Below, piece after piece: positions 8,874 to 18,674 of a stretch of 35,589 bases of DNA. The notes below the pieces were generated by a model. The model saw only the letters and a list, made by a program, of their open reading frames with translations. It was not told the origin of the DNA and searched no databases. How positions within the stretch are numbered: position 1 is the first letter of the stretch; every line of letters begins with the position of its first letter. The position numbers and the translations under genes are program-made. Origin of the DNA: Verrucomicrobiota bacterium (GTDB lineage Bacteria; Verrucomicrobiota; Verrucomicrobiia; Chthoniobacterales; UBA10450); assembly GCA_003218755.1 (NCBI GenBank), contig QHOK01000104.1, positions 1 through 35,589 on the forward strand, read 5' to 3'.

Positions 8874-10307
8874 CTAGTGGCGAAAGTGACGGATGCCGGT
8901 GAATATCATCGCCATGTTGCGCTCGTTAGCGGCGGCAATCACTTCTTTGTCCCGAACTGAACCGCCCGGTTGAATTGCGCACGTCGCACCGGCGTCCGCC
9001 GCGGCGATCAAGCCATCGGGAAATGGAAAAAAAGCATCGCTCGCGATCGCACTGCCTTTGAGTGAAAGCCCGGCTTCTTTTGCTTTCCAAACTGCAATGC
9101 GCGACGCGTCGATGCGCGACATCTGCCCGGCGCCAACACCAAGCGTCCGGTCCGCTTTGGCGTAAACAATCGCATTTGATTTCACGTGTTTGACTACGCG
9201 CCACCCGAACAACATCGCGTTCAGTTCCGTCTTAGTCGGTCGCCTCTTTGTGACGATCCGGCCACCGCCGGACTTTATTTCTTCGGCAACGTCCGCGTCC
9301 TGAACCAGCACGCCGCCGCAGACGGAGCGCACATCCATCTTGGGCCTTGCTTGCGTCGCTGGTGTTAACAATCGAATCAGCCGCAGGTTCTTTTTCTTCT
9401 GCAGGATGGCGCGCGCTTCGCCGTCGAAATCCGGCGCAATGATCACTTCACTGAAAATTTCGCTAATGACTTTTGCCAGCGGCTCGCTCAACGGGCGATT
9501 GCAGACGATGATCCCGCCGAAGGGAGCCTGTTTGTCCGTGACAAACGCCTTGTCCCACGCCTTGCGAAGATCGGCATCCGAGCCGACACCGCAGGGATTG
9601 GTATGTTTCAAGATCCCGACGGTTGGCTCCTCGAATTCGGCAATCAAATTCGTGGCGGCGCTGATGTCGAGAATGTTGTTAAAGGAGAGTTCCTTGCCGT
9701 GTAGTTTTTCGAAATATTTGTCGAAATCGCCATAAAGCGCGCTGATCGCGCGATCGTATTCAGCGGTCCTGCTAAAGGCTTTTATAGCGAGGCGCTCGCG
9801 CAGTTTGAGCGTCGTTTCTCCATCGTTATCCCGGATATTTTCGAGCACCGCGTCGTAATCTGCAGAATCAACAACTACGGTGACCGATTCATAGTTCTTC
9901 GCCGCGCTGCGAATCATCGATGGTCCTCCGATATCGATGTTTTCAATTGCTTCAGCCAGTTTGACGCCTGGCTTCGCAATAGTCGCTTCGAAAGGATAAA
10001 GGTTCACCACGACGAGATCGATCGGCTCGAAGCCGCATTCGCGCGCTTCGGCTTCGTGCTTCCGATTGCCGCGCTTGAAGAGAAGACCGCCATGCACACG
10101 GGGATGCAATGTCTTGACCCGACCATCTAGAACCTCCGGAAAAGCAGTGAATTTGGAAATCTCGCGCACCGGAATTTTTTCCTTCCTCAAAAGGTCAGCT
10201 GTTCCCCCGGTGGAAATGATGTCCACGCCCTGGCGCTCAAGCGCGCGAGCAAACGAGGCGATGCCGGTCTTATCCGAAACGGAAATAAGCGCGCGGGTGA
10301 TTTTCAT
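8874..10307 (-). CDS. purH: Bifunctional AICAR formyltransferase/IMP cyclohydrolase
   Basis: [36 protein letters not shown]...[18 protein letters not shown]. Confidence 0.97.
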   Translation of the reverse strand: MKITRALISVSDKTGIASFARALERQGVDIISTGGTADLLRKEKIPVREISKFTAFPEVLDGRVKTLHPRVHGGLLFKRGNRKHEAEARECGFEPIDLVVVNLYPFEATIAKPGVKLAEAIENIDIGGPSMIRSAAKNYESVTVVVDSADYDAVLENIRDNDGETTLKLRERLAIKAFSRTAEYDRAISALYGDFDKYFEKLHGKELSFNNILDISAATNLIAEFEEPTVGILKHTNPCGVGSDADLRKAWDKAFVTDKQAPFGGIIVCNRPLSEPLAKVISEIFSEVIIAPDFDGEARAILQKKKNLRLIRLLTPATQARPKMDVRSVCGGVLVQDADVAEEIKSGGGRIVTKRRPTKTELNAMLFGWRVVKHVKSNAIVYAKADRTLGVGAGQMSRIDASRIAVWKAKEAGLSLKGSAIASDAFFPFPDGLIAAADAGATCAIQPGGSVRDKEVIAAANERNMAMIFTGIRHFRH

Positions 10308-10312
10308 CTGAT

Positions 10313-10336
10313 CGTTAAAGCGTTGGAGCGTTAAAG
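10313..10336. repeat. Octamer tandem array (CGTTAAAG, CGTTGGAG, CGTTAAAG)
   Basis: Three contiguous 8-mers immediately upstream of the purH start. Confidence 0.6.
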
Positions 10337-10365
10337 CGACAGGTCACTTAAAGCGTCAAGCTTCA

Positions 10366-10461
10366 TTGTCATTCTGAGCAAAGCGAAGAATCTCTGGACC
10401 AATTCCTTCTCCCGGCGCTGAAATGGCAATCAGAGATGTTTCGCTTCGCTCAACATGACGA
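10366..10461. repeat. Imperfect terminal inverted repeat (ttgtcattctgagcaaagcgaagaatctctg / cagagatgtttcgcttcgctcaacatgacga)
   Basis: About 31 nt arms, imperfectly complementary, with about 34 nt between them. Confidence 0.75.
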
Positions 10462-10486
10462 GCAGAGCGTTGGACATTTCACTGCT

Positions 10487-11425
10487 TCAGCGATCCAGAA
10501 TCACATTCTTCGCCGCCGGATACAACACGGGACAACAACCGATAGTCTCGCAAAAGGCTTTGCTGAAATGGCTCAGGCTCGAATATCCGACTTCTGTTGC
10601 TGCCTCGGTGACGTTGTACCGTCCTGTGCGCAACAGCTCCGCTGCGCGTTCCATCCTCAGATTGCGCAAATACTGCGGAATAGTCAGACCGACTTCGCGG
10701 GAAAAAATCCTGCTTAGATAAAACGGGCTACAGCCCACCTCCTGACCGATCATTTCCAGTGTCGGCGGATTTGCCAGGTCACGCGCCAGAACTTCTTTAA
10801 CACGTTCGACCCGCTCACGCGCTACGCGTTTTTGCCGCATGCAAAAAAATTCCGGATTTTTCGGCGCAAAAAGAAAATGCGCCATAAGTTCGAGCGCTTT
10901 GGCTTGATACCAGAGAATCTGCGCGGCTTTCGCCACTGGCGGGTCCGCCAGCGTCGCAACTACGCCGCGTTGTTCGATCGACATCGGCCTCACGGGCGCA
11001 ACCACGTTTTCATCCTTATCCCCGAAAATGACGCGCCGAATTTCCGGTTCCAGATCGGATTCGTTTTGGACGAACTGTTTTTGCAGATGATTTCTCGAGA
11101 ATTCGAGCGTGACGAACTGATGATGATCGTTCGCGCGGCGCGATGCAGGCAGCGGCTCGTCCCCTATCGCGTAGTAGCCGCAATTTCCCGGCGTGTAATC
11201 GCTGCTTGTTTTGCCAGCTGCCCCAACCTGCCCGTGGCCTTCAAGATTCAAACAAAACTCAAGACTGCGCGGATGAAAACTTTTTCCCCAATCGAACGCA
11301 CGCGCCGTCCGAAAGTCGTGCCACTCCACAGCCACGCCGAATTGATCAACATCACCGTAAAGCGGCCGCCAGCCATCTTTGACTTCGCGCCAGGCGTTCA
11401 GCTCGGCCGCGCATTGAGAAATCAT
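10487..11425 (-). CDS. AraC family transcriptional regulator
   Basis: C-terminal double HTH: LEMIGQEVGCSPFYLSRIFSREVGLTIPQYLRNLRMERAAELLRTGRYNVTEAATEVGYSSLSHFSKAF. Confidence 0.93.
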   Translation of the reverse strand: MISQCAAELNAWREVKDGWRPLYGDVDQFGVAVEWHDFRTARAFDWGKSFHPRSLEFCLNLEGHGQVGAAGKTSSDYTPGNCGYYAIGDEPLPASRRANDHHQFVTLEFSRNHLQKQFVQNESDLEPEIRRVIFGDKDENVVAPVRPMSIEQRGVVATLADPPVAKAAQILWYQAKALELMAHFLFAPKNPEFFCMRQKRVARERVERVKEVLARDLANPPTLEMIGQEVGCSPFYLSRIFSREVGLTIPQYLRNLRMERAAELLRTGRYNVTEAATEVGYSSLSHFSKAFCETIGCCPVLYPAAKNVILDR

Positions 11426-11443
11426 TGCGTTTAATTACGAATG

Positions 11444-12382
11444 TTACCGCGGAGAATGCAAGGCTGGCTTCTTTTCCTCCAGCGAAGCGCGGTCCCATTT
11501 GCCCAGCTTTGAGGCGGCATCGTAGGCGCTCTGGGCGAACTCGAGCAAGACTTCATCCGGGTTTTCAGCGGTGCGCACGGCGTCGTACGGCAAGATAAAT
11601 TCGCGCAGCTTGGGCTCATAGAAAGCAGCGCGTGGCTGCATTTTTGCTTCTGCGAATCCCGGCGGTTCCGGATATGCGTAGGAGTAGAAGACGGGTGTCG
11701 GCATGGCGGCATTGCCAGGCCAGAAACCGAGGCTGCTCACCTCCTGCGAGTAAGCCTCGCGCGTAATCTCATCCGGCAAATGTGGAACTCCGCCAGGATG
11801 AGGCGGCGCGGGCCGGCCAGAGAAACGCGTCACGGCGAGATCAAAGCTACCCCAGAAAAAATGCACCGGACTGCATTTGCCACAAAAACGCGAGCGGAAT
11901 TCCTTAAACACGCGATCGCTCTGCACGAGCACGCGCCAGAACCGATTCGCGTATTCGCGATCATAGGAACGGTGCTCTTCATCTTGGTCGAGCGGGATTG
12001 GATTCTCAATCTCGTTAGGCATGGTGTTGATCGTCACGGGCAACTCAAGATCGCTCAATGTCTTCATCACTATCCGATAAAACTCTGCAACCGACTGCGG
12101 TTTGAGTGCGAGTCGTCGCCGAGCGCCGTCACTTTTATCGATGAGCAGTTGGTGATCGATAAAATCAAACTGTATCTCGAACGTGGAAAGACCGTGCGGG
12201 ATCGGTGAAGTCGTTAGCCCGCGAGAAGTCACGTAAAGCGTGACGTGCCAGGAGTGGTTGGTCCACGGGCTCAGCGTCAAGCGAATCTTGCCAACGATCT
12301 GTGTCCACATGTGCAGAGTGATGGCGGTATCTTTCCACTCTGCAAAAGGCAGAGACGGCCAAAAATCGGATGTCCCGTTCAC
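11444..12382 (-). CDS. DUF5996-like protein
   Basis: WPSLPFAEWKDTAITLHMWTQIVGKIRL...KCSPVHFFWGSFDLAVTRFSGRPAPPHPGG pattern. Confidence 0.75.
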   Translation of the reverse strand: MNGTSDFWPSLPFAEWKDTAITLHMWTQIVGKIRLTLSPWTNHSWHVTLYVTSRGLTTSPIPHGLSTFEIQFDFIDHQLLIDKSDGARRRLALKPQSVAEFYRIVMKTLSDLELPVTINTMPNEIENPIPLDQDEEHRSYDREYANRFWRVLVQSDRVFKEFRSRFCGKCSPVHFFWGSFDLAVTRFSGRPAPPHPGGVPHLPDEITREAYSQEVSSLGFWPGNAAMPTPVFYSYAYPEPPGFAEAKMQPRAAFYEPKLREFILPYDAVRTAENPDEVLLEFAQSAYDAASKLGKWDRASLEEKKPALHSPR

Positions 12383-12391
12383 TTACTGTTA

Positions 12392-13084
12392 TTATTCGCG
12401 GTTAATGAAATCGGAAAATGAGCGTCTTACTCTTTCGAACATGCCTCGCGCTTCATCCTGTGTCCTGTGAAACGCGTGCTTAATTCTTTTTTTCACGTCG
12501 CTGATGACGCCGCTTCCTTGTCCCTGGTCGTAATCGTTCTCGACGTCCTCCATGGTCGCGCCGGCAAACATTCCCTCGGTTCTCTTCACGGTGCCGCGAG
12601 TCGCGCCGATGTATATCGTGCCGACTGGGCGCGACGATCTGTTCAAAAGAGTAACGATCCAGATCGGTTCGCCGCGCTCATCCGTGCGCAAGGCGTAATC
12701 CGCTGTCGCAAAACGGGTATGCGAGGCTTCCGCTGTGTGACTGGCCACTGCGAACGCGCCACTGGAATCCAGGTTCAACCGTGAAACATTGATCGTTGCG
12801 CCTTCGGTAGAACCGGCCGTCGAGCGATCGGGTCTATCAGTGGAATCAATCTTTCCCTCAGCAACCTGCAATTCGCGCACACCGCGGCCCTCGGGGTCTT
12901 CCAAAATAATTTTCCACTTCTCGGGCTGCGGATCGCCTTTCACCCCGGTCATCGTCACGATATGATCCAGAGCGCCGCGCCCGAGTTCCGTGCCAACGAC
13001 GCGCAGAGCTTCGTATGCAGTGGCGTTCTCCTGCGCCCACGCCGGCGTAGCCAATAGCAAAAGTACAATAAGAGAGCGCCACAT
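12392..13084 (-). CDS. Secreted hypothetical protein
   Basis: Signal peptide MWRSLIVLLLLATPAWAQ; ATG at 13084. Confidence 0.6.
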   Translation of the reverse strand: MWRSLIVLLLLATPAWAQENATAYEALRVVGTELGRGALDHIVTMTGVKGDPQPEKWKIILEDPEGRGVRELQVAEGKIDSTDRPDRSTAGSTEGATINVSRLNLDSSGAFAVASHTAEASHTRFATADYALRTDERGEPIWIVTLLNRSSRPVGTIYIGATRGTVKRTEGMFAGATMEDVENDYDQGQGSGVISDVKKRIKHAFHRTQDEARGMFERVRRSFSDFINRE

Positions 13085-13238
13085 ACCGCAAAATTGAACA
13101 ACGGTTTCAGCGAGTGTCCAATCACGTTTTGAAATGCTGGCACATGTCGCCGCTTTCAAAGCGCGGACATGTCCGCTCACTTCAAAGCGCTCTACGCTTG
13201 AATGAACATTGGAATCTGCTCACCTTTTGCGGGTTGCG

Positions 13239-13640
13239 ATGAATAGGAGGAAAGTCGAGTTCAGCAGTCATACTGCAAATCTTGCCTTGCTGCGCAACTG
13301 CGTGCGCGATTTCCTCAATGGTTACCCATTCTCCGAAAAAGAGCGGCTGCTAATGGTGCTCGGCGTCGACGAAGCATGCACAAACGTTATCCGATACGCT
13401 TACCGTTTGCGCGACGACCAACTGATCTCATTGCGAATGGAGGGGCTGCGCAGATGCGTGCGCATGCGGCTGCGCGACTATGGCGAACAGGTCCTTCCCC
13501 ACGAAATGAAGGGCCGCTCTCATGATATGATCAAACCAGGTGGCCTTGGTTTGTATCTCATTCGCAACGCGTTTGATGGAGTCGATTATATACACAAACG
13601 CCGCGGCACCGAACTGGTGCTAACGAAAAAGTTGGACTAA
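13239..13640 (+). CDS. Anti-sigma factor type ATP-binding protein (RsbW/HATPase_c_2-like)
   Basis: VLGVDEACTNVIRYAY N-box and GGLGLYLIRNAFDGVDY G-box of the GHKL family. Confidence 0.85.
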   Translation: MNRRKVEFSSHTANLALLRNCVRDFLNGYPFSEKERLLMVLGVDEACTNVIRYAYRLRDDQLISLRMEGLRRCVRMRLRDYGEQVLPHEMKGRSHDMIKPGGLGLYLIRNAFDGVDYIHKRRGTELVLTKKLD

Positions 13641-13668
13641 ATGACGCGCGAGATCACGTGCCTTCGGG

Positions 13669-13811
13669 GTAGCGCACGCGTCCCGCGTGTTGGTTTCGCG
13701 TCGCGTCGAAACAATCTTTTCTATAGATGCATAACGCGAGAGAGACTGCACGTTTGAGAAAAGTTCGCGATCGCGGGACGCAATCGCCAGCACGCGAGAC
13801 GCGTGCGCTAC
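13669..13811. repeat. REP-like convergent hairpin pair (GTAGcg-cacgcg-tcc-cgcgtg; cacgcg-aga-cgcgtg-cgCTAC)
   Basis: 6 bp stems with 3 nt loops, GTAG/CTAC at the outer ends, between the RsbW-like gene and ruvB. Confidence 0.75.
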
Positions 13812-13857
13812 CCAAACGCTTTGAATTCGCGTGGTGCATGATCCGCGCGGCAATGTT

Positions 13858-14886
<1,029 letters not shown>

Positions 14887-14906
14887 TTGTAATCGGTTAT
14901 ACCGAT

Positions 14907-15599
14907 TCAGTTGCGCCTCACGCGGAGGAAGGAGTTGGAATTCACCAGAAACTCAAAATCGGTTTTTATTTCTGTGAATGCAAAGCGTTGAAGCGCCGGA
15001 TCGGATTGCAGCCTTGGAATGTAATCACTTGGCTGTGCTTCAAACGTCACGGTCGGATAAACGCGTGCTTCTCCTCGCGTCGCACGCATGATTTCAAGGA
15101 TCGATTCGCGGTGGAACTTGTAGCCTAACCGGTCCTGGTATGCGAAAAGAAAATAGGACACGAGAGTCAGATCAAACTCACCGTCCGCGAACGATAGTCT
15201 TGGCAGCTCTCCCGCTACGTAACGCTCCGGATGAGTCTTGTAATCCACGAGAAACATGGTGGACGCGCGTTTGCGCAATTCGCGCATGTATTCGGGATTT
15301 TTGTAATAGCCCCAACGATAGGTCGGCACAGATCCAATGGCCCGGTAAACCGATTCAAGGTCCGGCTCGGAACGCTCCATGATTTTTTCCGGCGGCAGGA
15401 AATAGATTGGATCGAACGAAGTCACATTTATAGCGAGCTTGTTGGCCTCGGCGCAAAAAGAACTGACCCCGCCCGCGACATCCAGGACTCTTTTTCCTAC
15501 TAAATCATCCGGCTTAAGCAGGAAGTAGCGGCAATATTCTTCGAATGTGCGACCGAGCAACACGACGCGATCAAGCTGAAGACCACGTTTGGTTTGCAT
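14907..15599 (-). CDS. Class I SAM-dependent methyltransferase-like protein
   Basis: GKRVLDVAGGVSSFCAEA motif I, LSFADGEFDLTLVSYFLF; start at MQTKRGL. Confidence 0.75.
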   Translation of the reverse strand: MQTKRGLQLDRVVLLGRTFEEYCRYFLLKPDDLVGKRVLDVAGGVSSFCAEANKLAINVTSFDPIYFLPPEKIMERSEPDLESVYRAIGSVPTYRWGYYKNPEYMRELRKRASTMFLVDYKTHPERYVAGELPRLSFADGEFDLTLVSYFLFAYQDRLGYKFHRESILEIMRATRGEARVYPTVTFEAQPSDYIPRLQSDPALQRFAFTEIKTDFEFLVNSNSFLRVRRN

Positions 15600-15632
15600 T
15601 AGGGTGGACTGCTCATCCTCTTGCTCGACAGT

Positions 15633-15681
15633 GTAGCGCGTTTGTGTCAAACGCCGAGGCGCTTGGCACAAGCGCCTCTAC
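15633..15681. repeat. REP-like convergent hairpin pair (GTAGc-gcgtttg-tgt-caaacgc; aggcgcttg-gca-caagcgcct-CTAC)
   Basis: 7 and 9 bp perfect stems, 3 nt loops, GTAG/CTAC outer ends. Confidence 0.8.
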
Positions 15682-15717
15682 AACGGCCGCGAGCTAGAAA
15701 CGTAATTTGGATGGTCC

Positions 15718-16959
15718 TCAGAATAGCGTGAGGACGCCGTTGTTATAAGTTCCGATGCGCACCCAGCCGTAGCCGCCCCCTTGTGGTCGCACGGCCCAAA
15801 AATCGAAATCACCACTCAGTCGGTCTCCTGCGGCGTCGAGTGCCGTCGATCCAGTCACGCCCTCGTACGTATTGGCCTCATCAACAAATGCCGCCTTGAA
15901 ATTGACGAAATTTCTCAAGTCCCCCACGTCTTCCAACGCGCGCTGCACAACGAACAGCGCGTCGTAAGCAGAGAGTGCAAACGCATCAGGTGTGATGCCC
16001 GTGCGCGCCTGAATCGCATCGGCGATCGGCTGCCATTCATTTTGCAGCGTGTCATCGAGTCCAAAGATTGGATTGGGATAATCGGCGTTCACTGCAAAGG
16101 CAGCCGCAGCCGAATCGGCAGGCAAAACGGCGGAAAGGGCGACTCCATCGCTGCCGTACCATGCGGTGTTTGAGAGTGTAGTGTTTCCTTGTGCGCTATG
16201 AAAGACGCCCACGACCTCATCGAACGCAGCCAGATACACGCCAATCGTGGAAGGGTCTGTCCCGCCTTCGATCAGATTTTCAATCTGTGACGCCACCGAG
16301 GCGGTAGCCACGGAGAAGTCATTAGTTGTTGACGCGTATTGATAACCGGATTCGACAGTGCCGCCCTGCAACTCGAAAGCTGCCTGAACGGAGTCGTGCA
16401 AACCGTTGTTGCCGGCGTCATTGCGCCAAAGGGGAACGATCGCGCGGATTCCGTCGTGCCACATCAACGCCACGATGGCCTCCGCTTCGCGCGTATCGTT
16501 AGGACACAACCGAAAGATGTTGTCACCCGGGATTGCGAGGGAAGACGCGGTGCTGCCCTGGCTGATTACGAGGATATTGTGCGCGTCCGCATAGGGCTTG
16601 ATCATGGCGACTTCGGCGCTCGATTGCGGACCTATGACAATTTTTACGCCGCGCCGGTCGAGGTCCGTGATGGCGTCGAGCGCCCGTGACGGATCGAGTT
16701 GCGTATCGCGAACAAAAAATTGGAACCGATATCCGCCGTGCTGGCTAATCGCTTCTGCTTCAAGTTGCTCTTCGGCAATCTGCACCGCTGCAACCGTGTT
16801 TTGCCCAAGCGACGACCACGATCCTGTTAACGACACCAGCACGCCGACCTTGAATACCCGCTGGGAATGCTGTTGGCCAGGTGGATCCCCCCCTGCCCGA
16901 CCAACAAAAGCGAGGACCAGTCCACACACGATGACACGGAAGACGAAGCGAATTTTCAT
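15718..16959 (-). CDS. ABC transporter substrate-binding protein (branched-chain amino acid / Leu-Ile-Val-binding type)
   Basis: Signal sequence; FKVGVLVSLTGSWSSLGQNTVAAVQIAEEQ...VKIVIGPQSSAEVAMIKPYAD. Confidence 0.88.
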   Translation of the reverse strand: MKIRFVFRVIVCGLVLAFVGRAGGDPPGQQHSQRVFKVGVLVSLTGSWSSLGQNTVAAVQIAEEQLEAEAISQHGGYRFQFFVRDTQLDPSRALDAITDLDRRGVKIVIGPQSSAEVAMIKPYADAHNILVISQGSTASSLAIPGDNIFRLCPNDTREAEAIVALMWHDGIRAIVPLWRNDAGNNGLHDSVQAAFELQGGTVESGYQYASTTNDFSVATASVASQIENLIEGGTDPSTIGVYLAAFDEVVGVFHSAQGNTTLSNTAWYGSDGVALSAVLPADSAAAAFAVNADYPNPIFGLDDTLQNEWQPIADAIQARTGITPDAFALSAYDALFVVQRALEDVGDLRNFVNFKAAFVDEANTYEGVTGSTALDAAGDRLSGDFDFWAVRPQGGGYGWVRIGTYNNGVLTLF

Positions 16960-17029
16960 AAGCGCGCGACCATCCTCGTATCCGCGACACTGTCAAGGAC
17001 GATCAAATGTCTCATTTTCAATGATCCTG

Positions 17030-17099
17030 TTACCACAGAGGGCACAGAGGCCGCAGAGCAAAAATAAATCTCTGCGCTCTCCGCGATCTCTGTGGTTAA
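17030..17099. repeat. Imperfect long hairpin (ttaccacagagggcacagaggccgcagag / ctctgcgctctccgcgatctctgtggttaa)
   Basis: About 30 nt imperfectly complementary arms with a short spacer, ending 3 nt before the xseA ATG. Confidence 0.75.
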
Positions 17100-17102
17100 T
17101 TT

Positions 17103-18395
17103 ATGACCCGAATGCAGCTTACGACCGATTTCTTCCAGCAGACGTCGAAAATTTTCACTGTCTCCGAGCTCACGCGGAGCATTCGCGGCACGCTCGAGAC
17201 GAAATTCGGCGCTGTGTGGGTGCATGGTGAAATTTCAAACTACAAGCTGCATCCGAGCGGCCATCAGTACTTCACGCTCAAAGATCAGCGCGCCCAGATC
17301 TCATGTGTGGTTTGGCGCGACACTATGTTGCCCCCACGACAACCCCTTCTCGATGGAGCCCAAGTGCAGGTTTACGGCACCGTGACGGTTTTCGAAGCGC
17401 GCGGACAATACCAGCTCAACGTGCAGATTCTTCAGCCGCGCGGAGTCGGCGTGCTCCAGGCAAAATTCGAAGCGCTCAAGCGCAAGCTCGAAGCGGAAGG
17501 ATTGTTCGCGCCTGAACGCAAACGGCCGTTGCCGAAATTTCCGCGGCGAATCGGGATAATAACGTCGCCAACTGGCGCAGCGATTCGCGACATGCTGAAC
17601 GTGCTGCGCCGTCGCGCACCCTGGTTACAGATTTTGATCAACCCGGTTCGCGTTCAGGGAACGGGCGCGGCGCAGGAGATCGCCGTCGCGATTCGCGAGC
17701 TCGCTAACGAAGCATTTGCGCCTCTGGATCTCATCGTCGTCACGCGTGGCGGCGGTAGTATCGAAGATTTGTGGGAGTTCAACGAAGAGATTGTCGCACG
17801 AGCGATATTTCATTCCGCAGTCCCAATCGTCGTGGCAGTTGGCCACGAAATCGATTTCACCATCTCCGATTTCGTCGCCGATCTGCGGGCGCCCACCCCC
17901 AGCGCCGCCGCGGAATTGATTGTGCCCGATATCATCGATCTTCAGCGGCGCATCGACGGCTGCTCCCGCGTGCTCGCGCGCCAGTTGCTCAACCGCGTCC
18001 GCGACGCGCAACAACGACTGGACCACGCGCGCGAGATTCTGCAGCGCTGCCTCGCGCACAAGATCGACAGTTACAAGCGCGGACTTCTCCACATCTCGCG
18101 CGCGTTACAAGCACGCAGTCCCGCGCGGGAGCTGACGATGCGCCGCAACCGTTTTGCTGATTTGCATCGGCGATTGGTTGCGTCACCCGGGCGCCTGCTC
18201 GAAAACGCAAGGCACCGTTTCCGCCACATGGAAGGAATTCTGCGAGTGCTCGGGCCCGACGCCACGTTGCGCCGCGGCTACAGCATCACCATGAACGAGC
18301 GCGGAAAAATTATCTGCAGAGTCGCAGCAGTCCGCCCTCAGATGAAAATTCGCACGCGTGTGAGCGACGGCGAATTCGGCTCGGAGGTCTTGTAG
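17103..18395 (+). CDS. xseA: Exodeoxyribonuclease VII large subunit
   Basis: FTVSELTRSIRGTLETKFGAVWVHGEISNYKLHPSGHQYFTLKD; ARGQYQL; GGGSIEDLWEFNEE. Confidence 0.97.
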   Translation: MTRMQLTTDFFQQTSKIFTVSELTRSIRGTLETKFGAVWVHGEISNYKLHPSGHQYFTLKDQRAQISCVVWRDTMLPPRQPLLDGAQVQVYGTVTVFEARGQYQLNVQILQPRGVGVLQAKFEALKRKLEAEGLFAPERKRPLPKFPRRIGIITSPTGAAIRDMLNVLRRRAPWLQILINPVRVQGTGAAQEIAVAIRELANEAFAPLDLIVVTRGGGSIEDLWEFNEEIVARAIFHSAVPIVVAVGHEIDFTISDFVADLRAPTPSAAAELIVPDIIDLQRRIDGCSRVLARQLLNRVRDAQQRLDHAREILQRCLAHKIDSYKRGLLHISRALQARSPARELTMRRNRFADLHRRLVASPGRLLENARHRFRHMEGILRVLGPDATLRRGYSITMNERGKIICRVAAVRPQMKIRTRVSDGEFGSEVL

Positions 18396-18674
18396 GTAGA
18401 CGCGACCAAGGTTGCCTTGCGCCAGGCCGAATGGAGGCCCGCCGCTCGGCGATTGCAAACAAAAGACGTGATGAGGCTAGAGATTGCGCGGAGCCGCCAA
18501 TCAATTCACGAAGTCCTATAGTCGCTGACACAATGCTGTCGTCCGCGCCTACGATAAGGCGCCAATGTGATTAGAGGGCGCGAAGAAGCGCACTCAAGCC
18601 GGTTATTCATGCTCGACAGTGAAAATTGGCTTTGAGAAGATAAGGTCACGAATTCCGTGCGAGCGGGAGGCAAC

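Noticed and set aside
11780-12208. 142 aa plus-strand ORF
   Set aside because: Antisense to the DUF5996-like gene; no recognisable motif.
18396-18674. Missing exonuclease VII small subunit (xseB) downstream of xseA
   Set aside because: No XseB-like ORF seen here, but xseB is often unlinked, so absence from the window says nothing about the genome.
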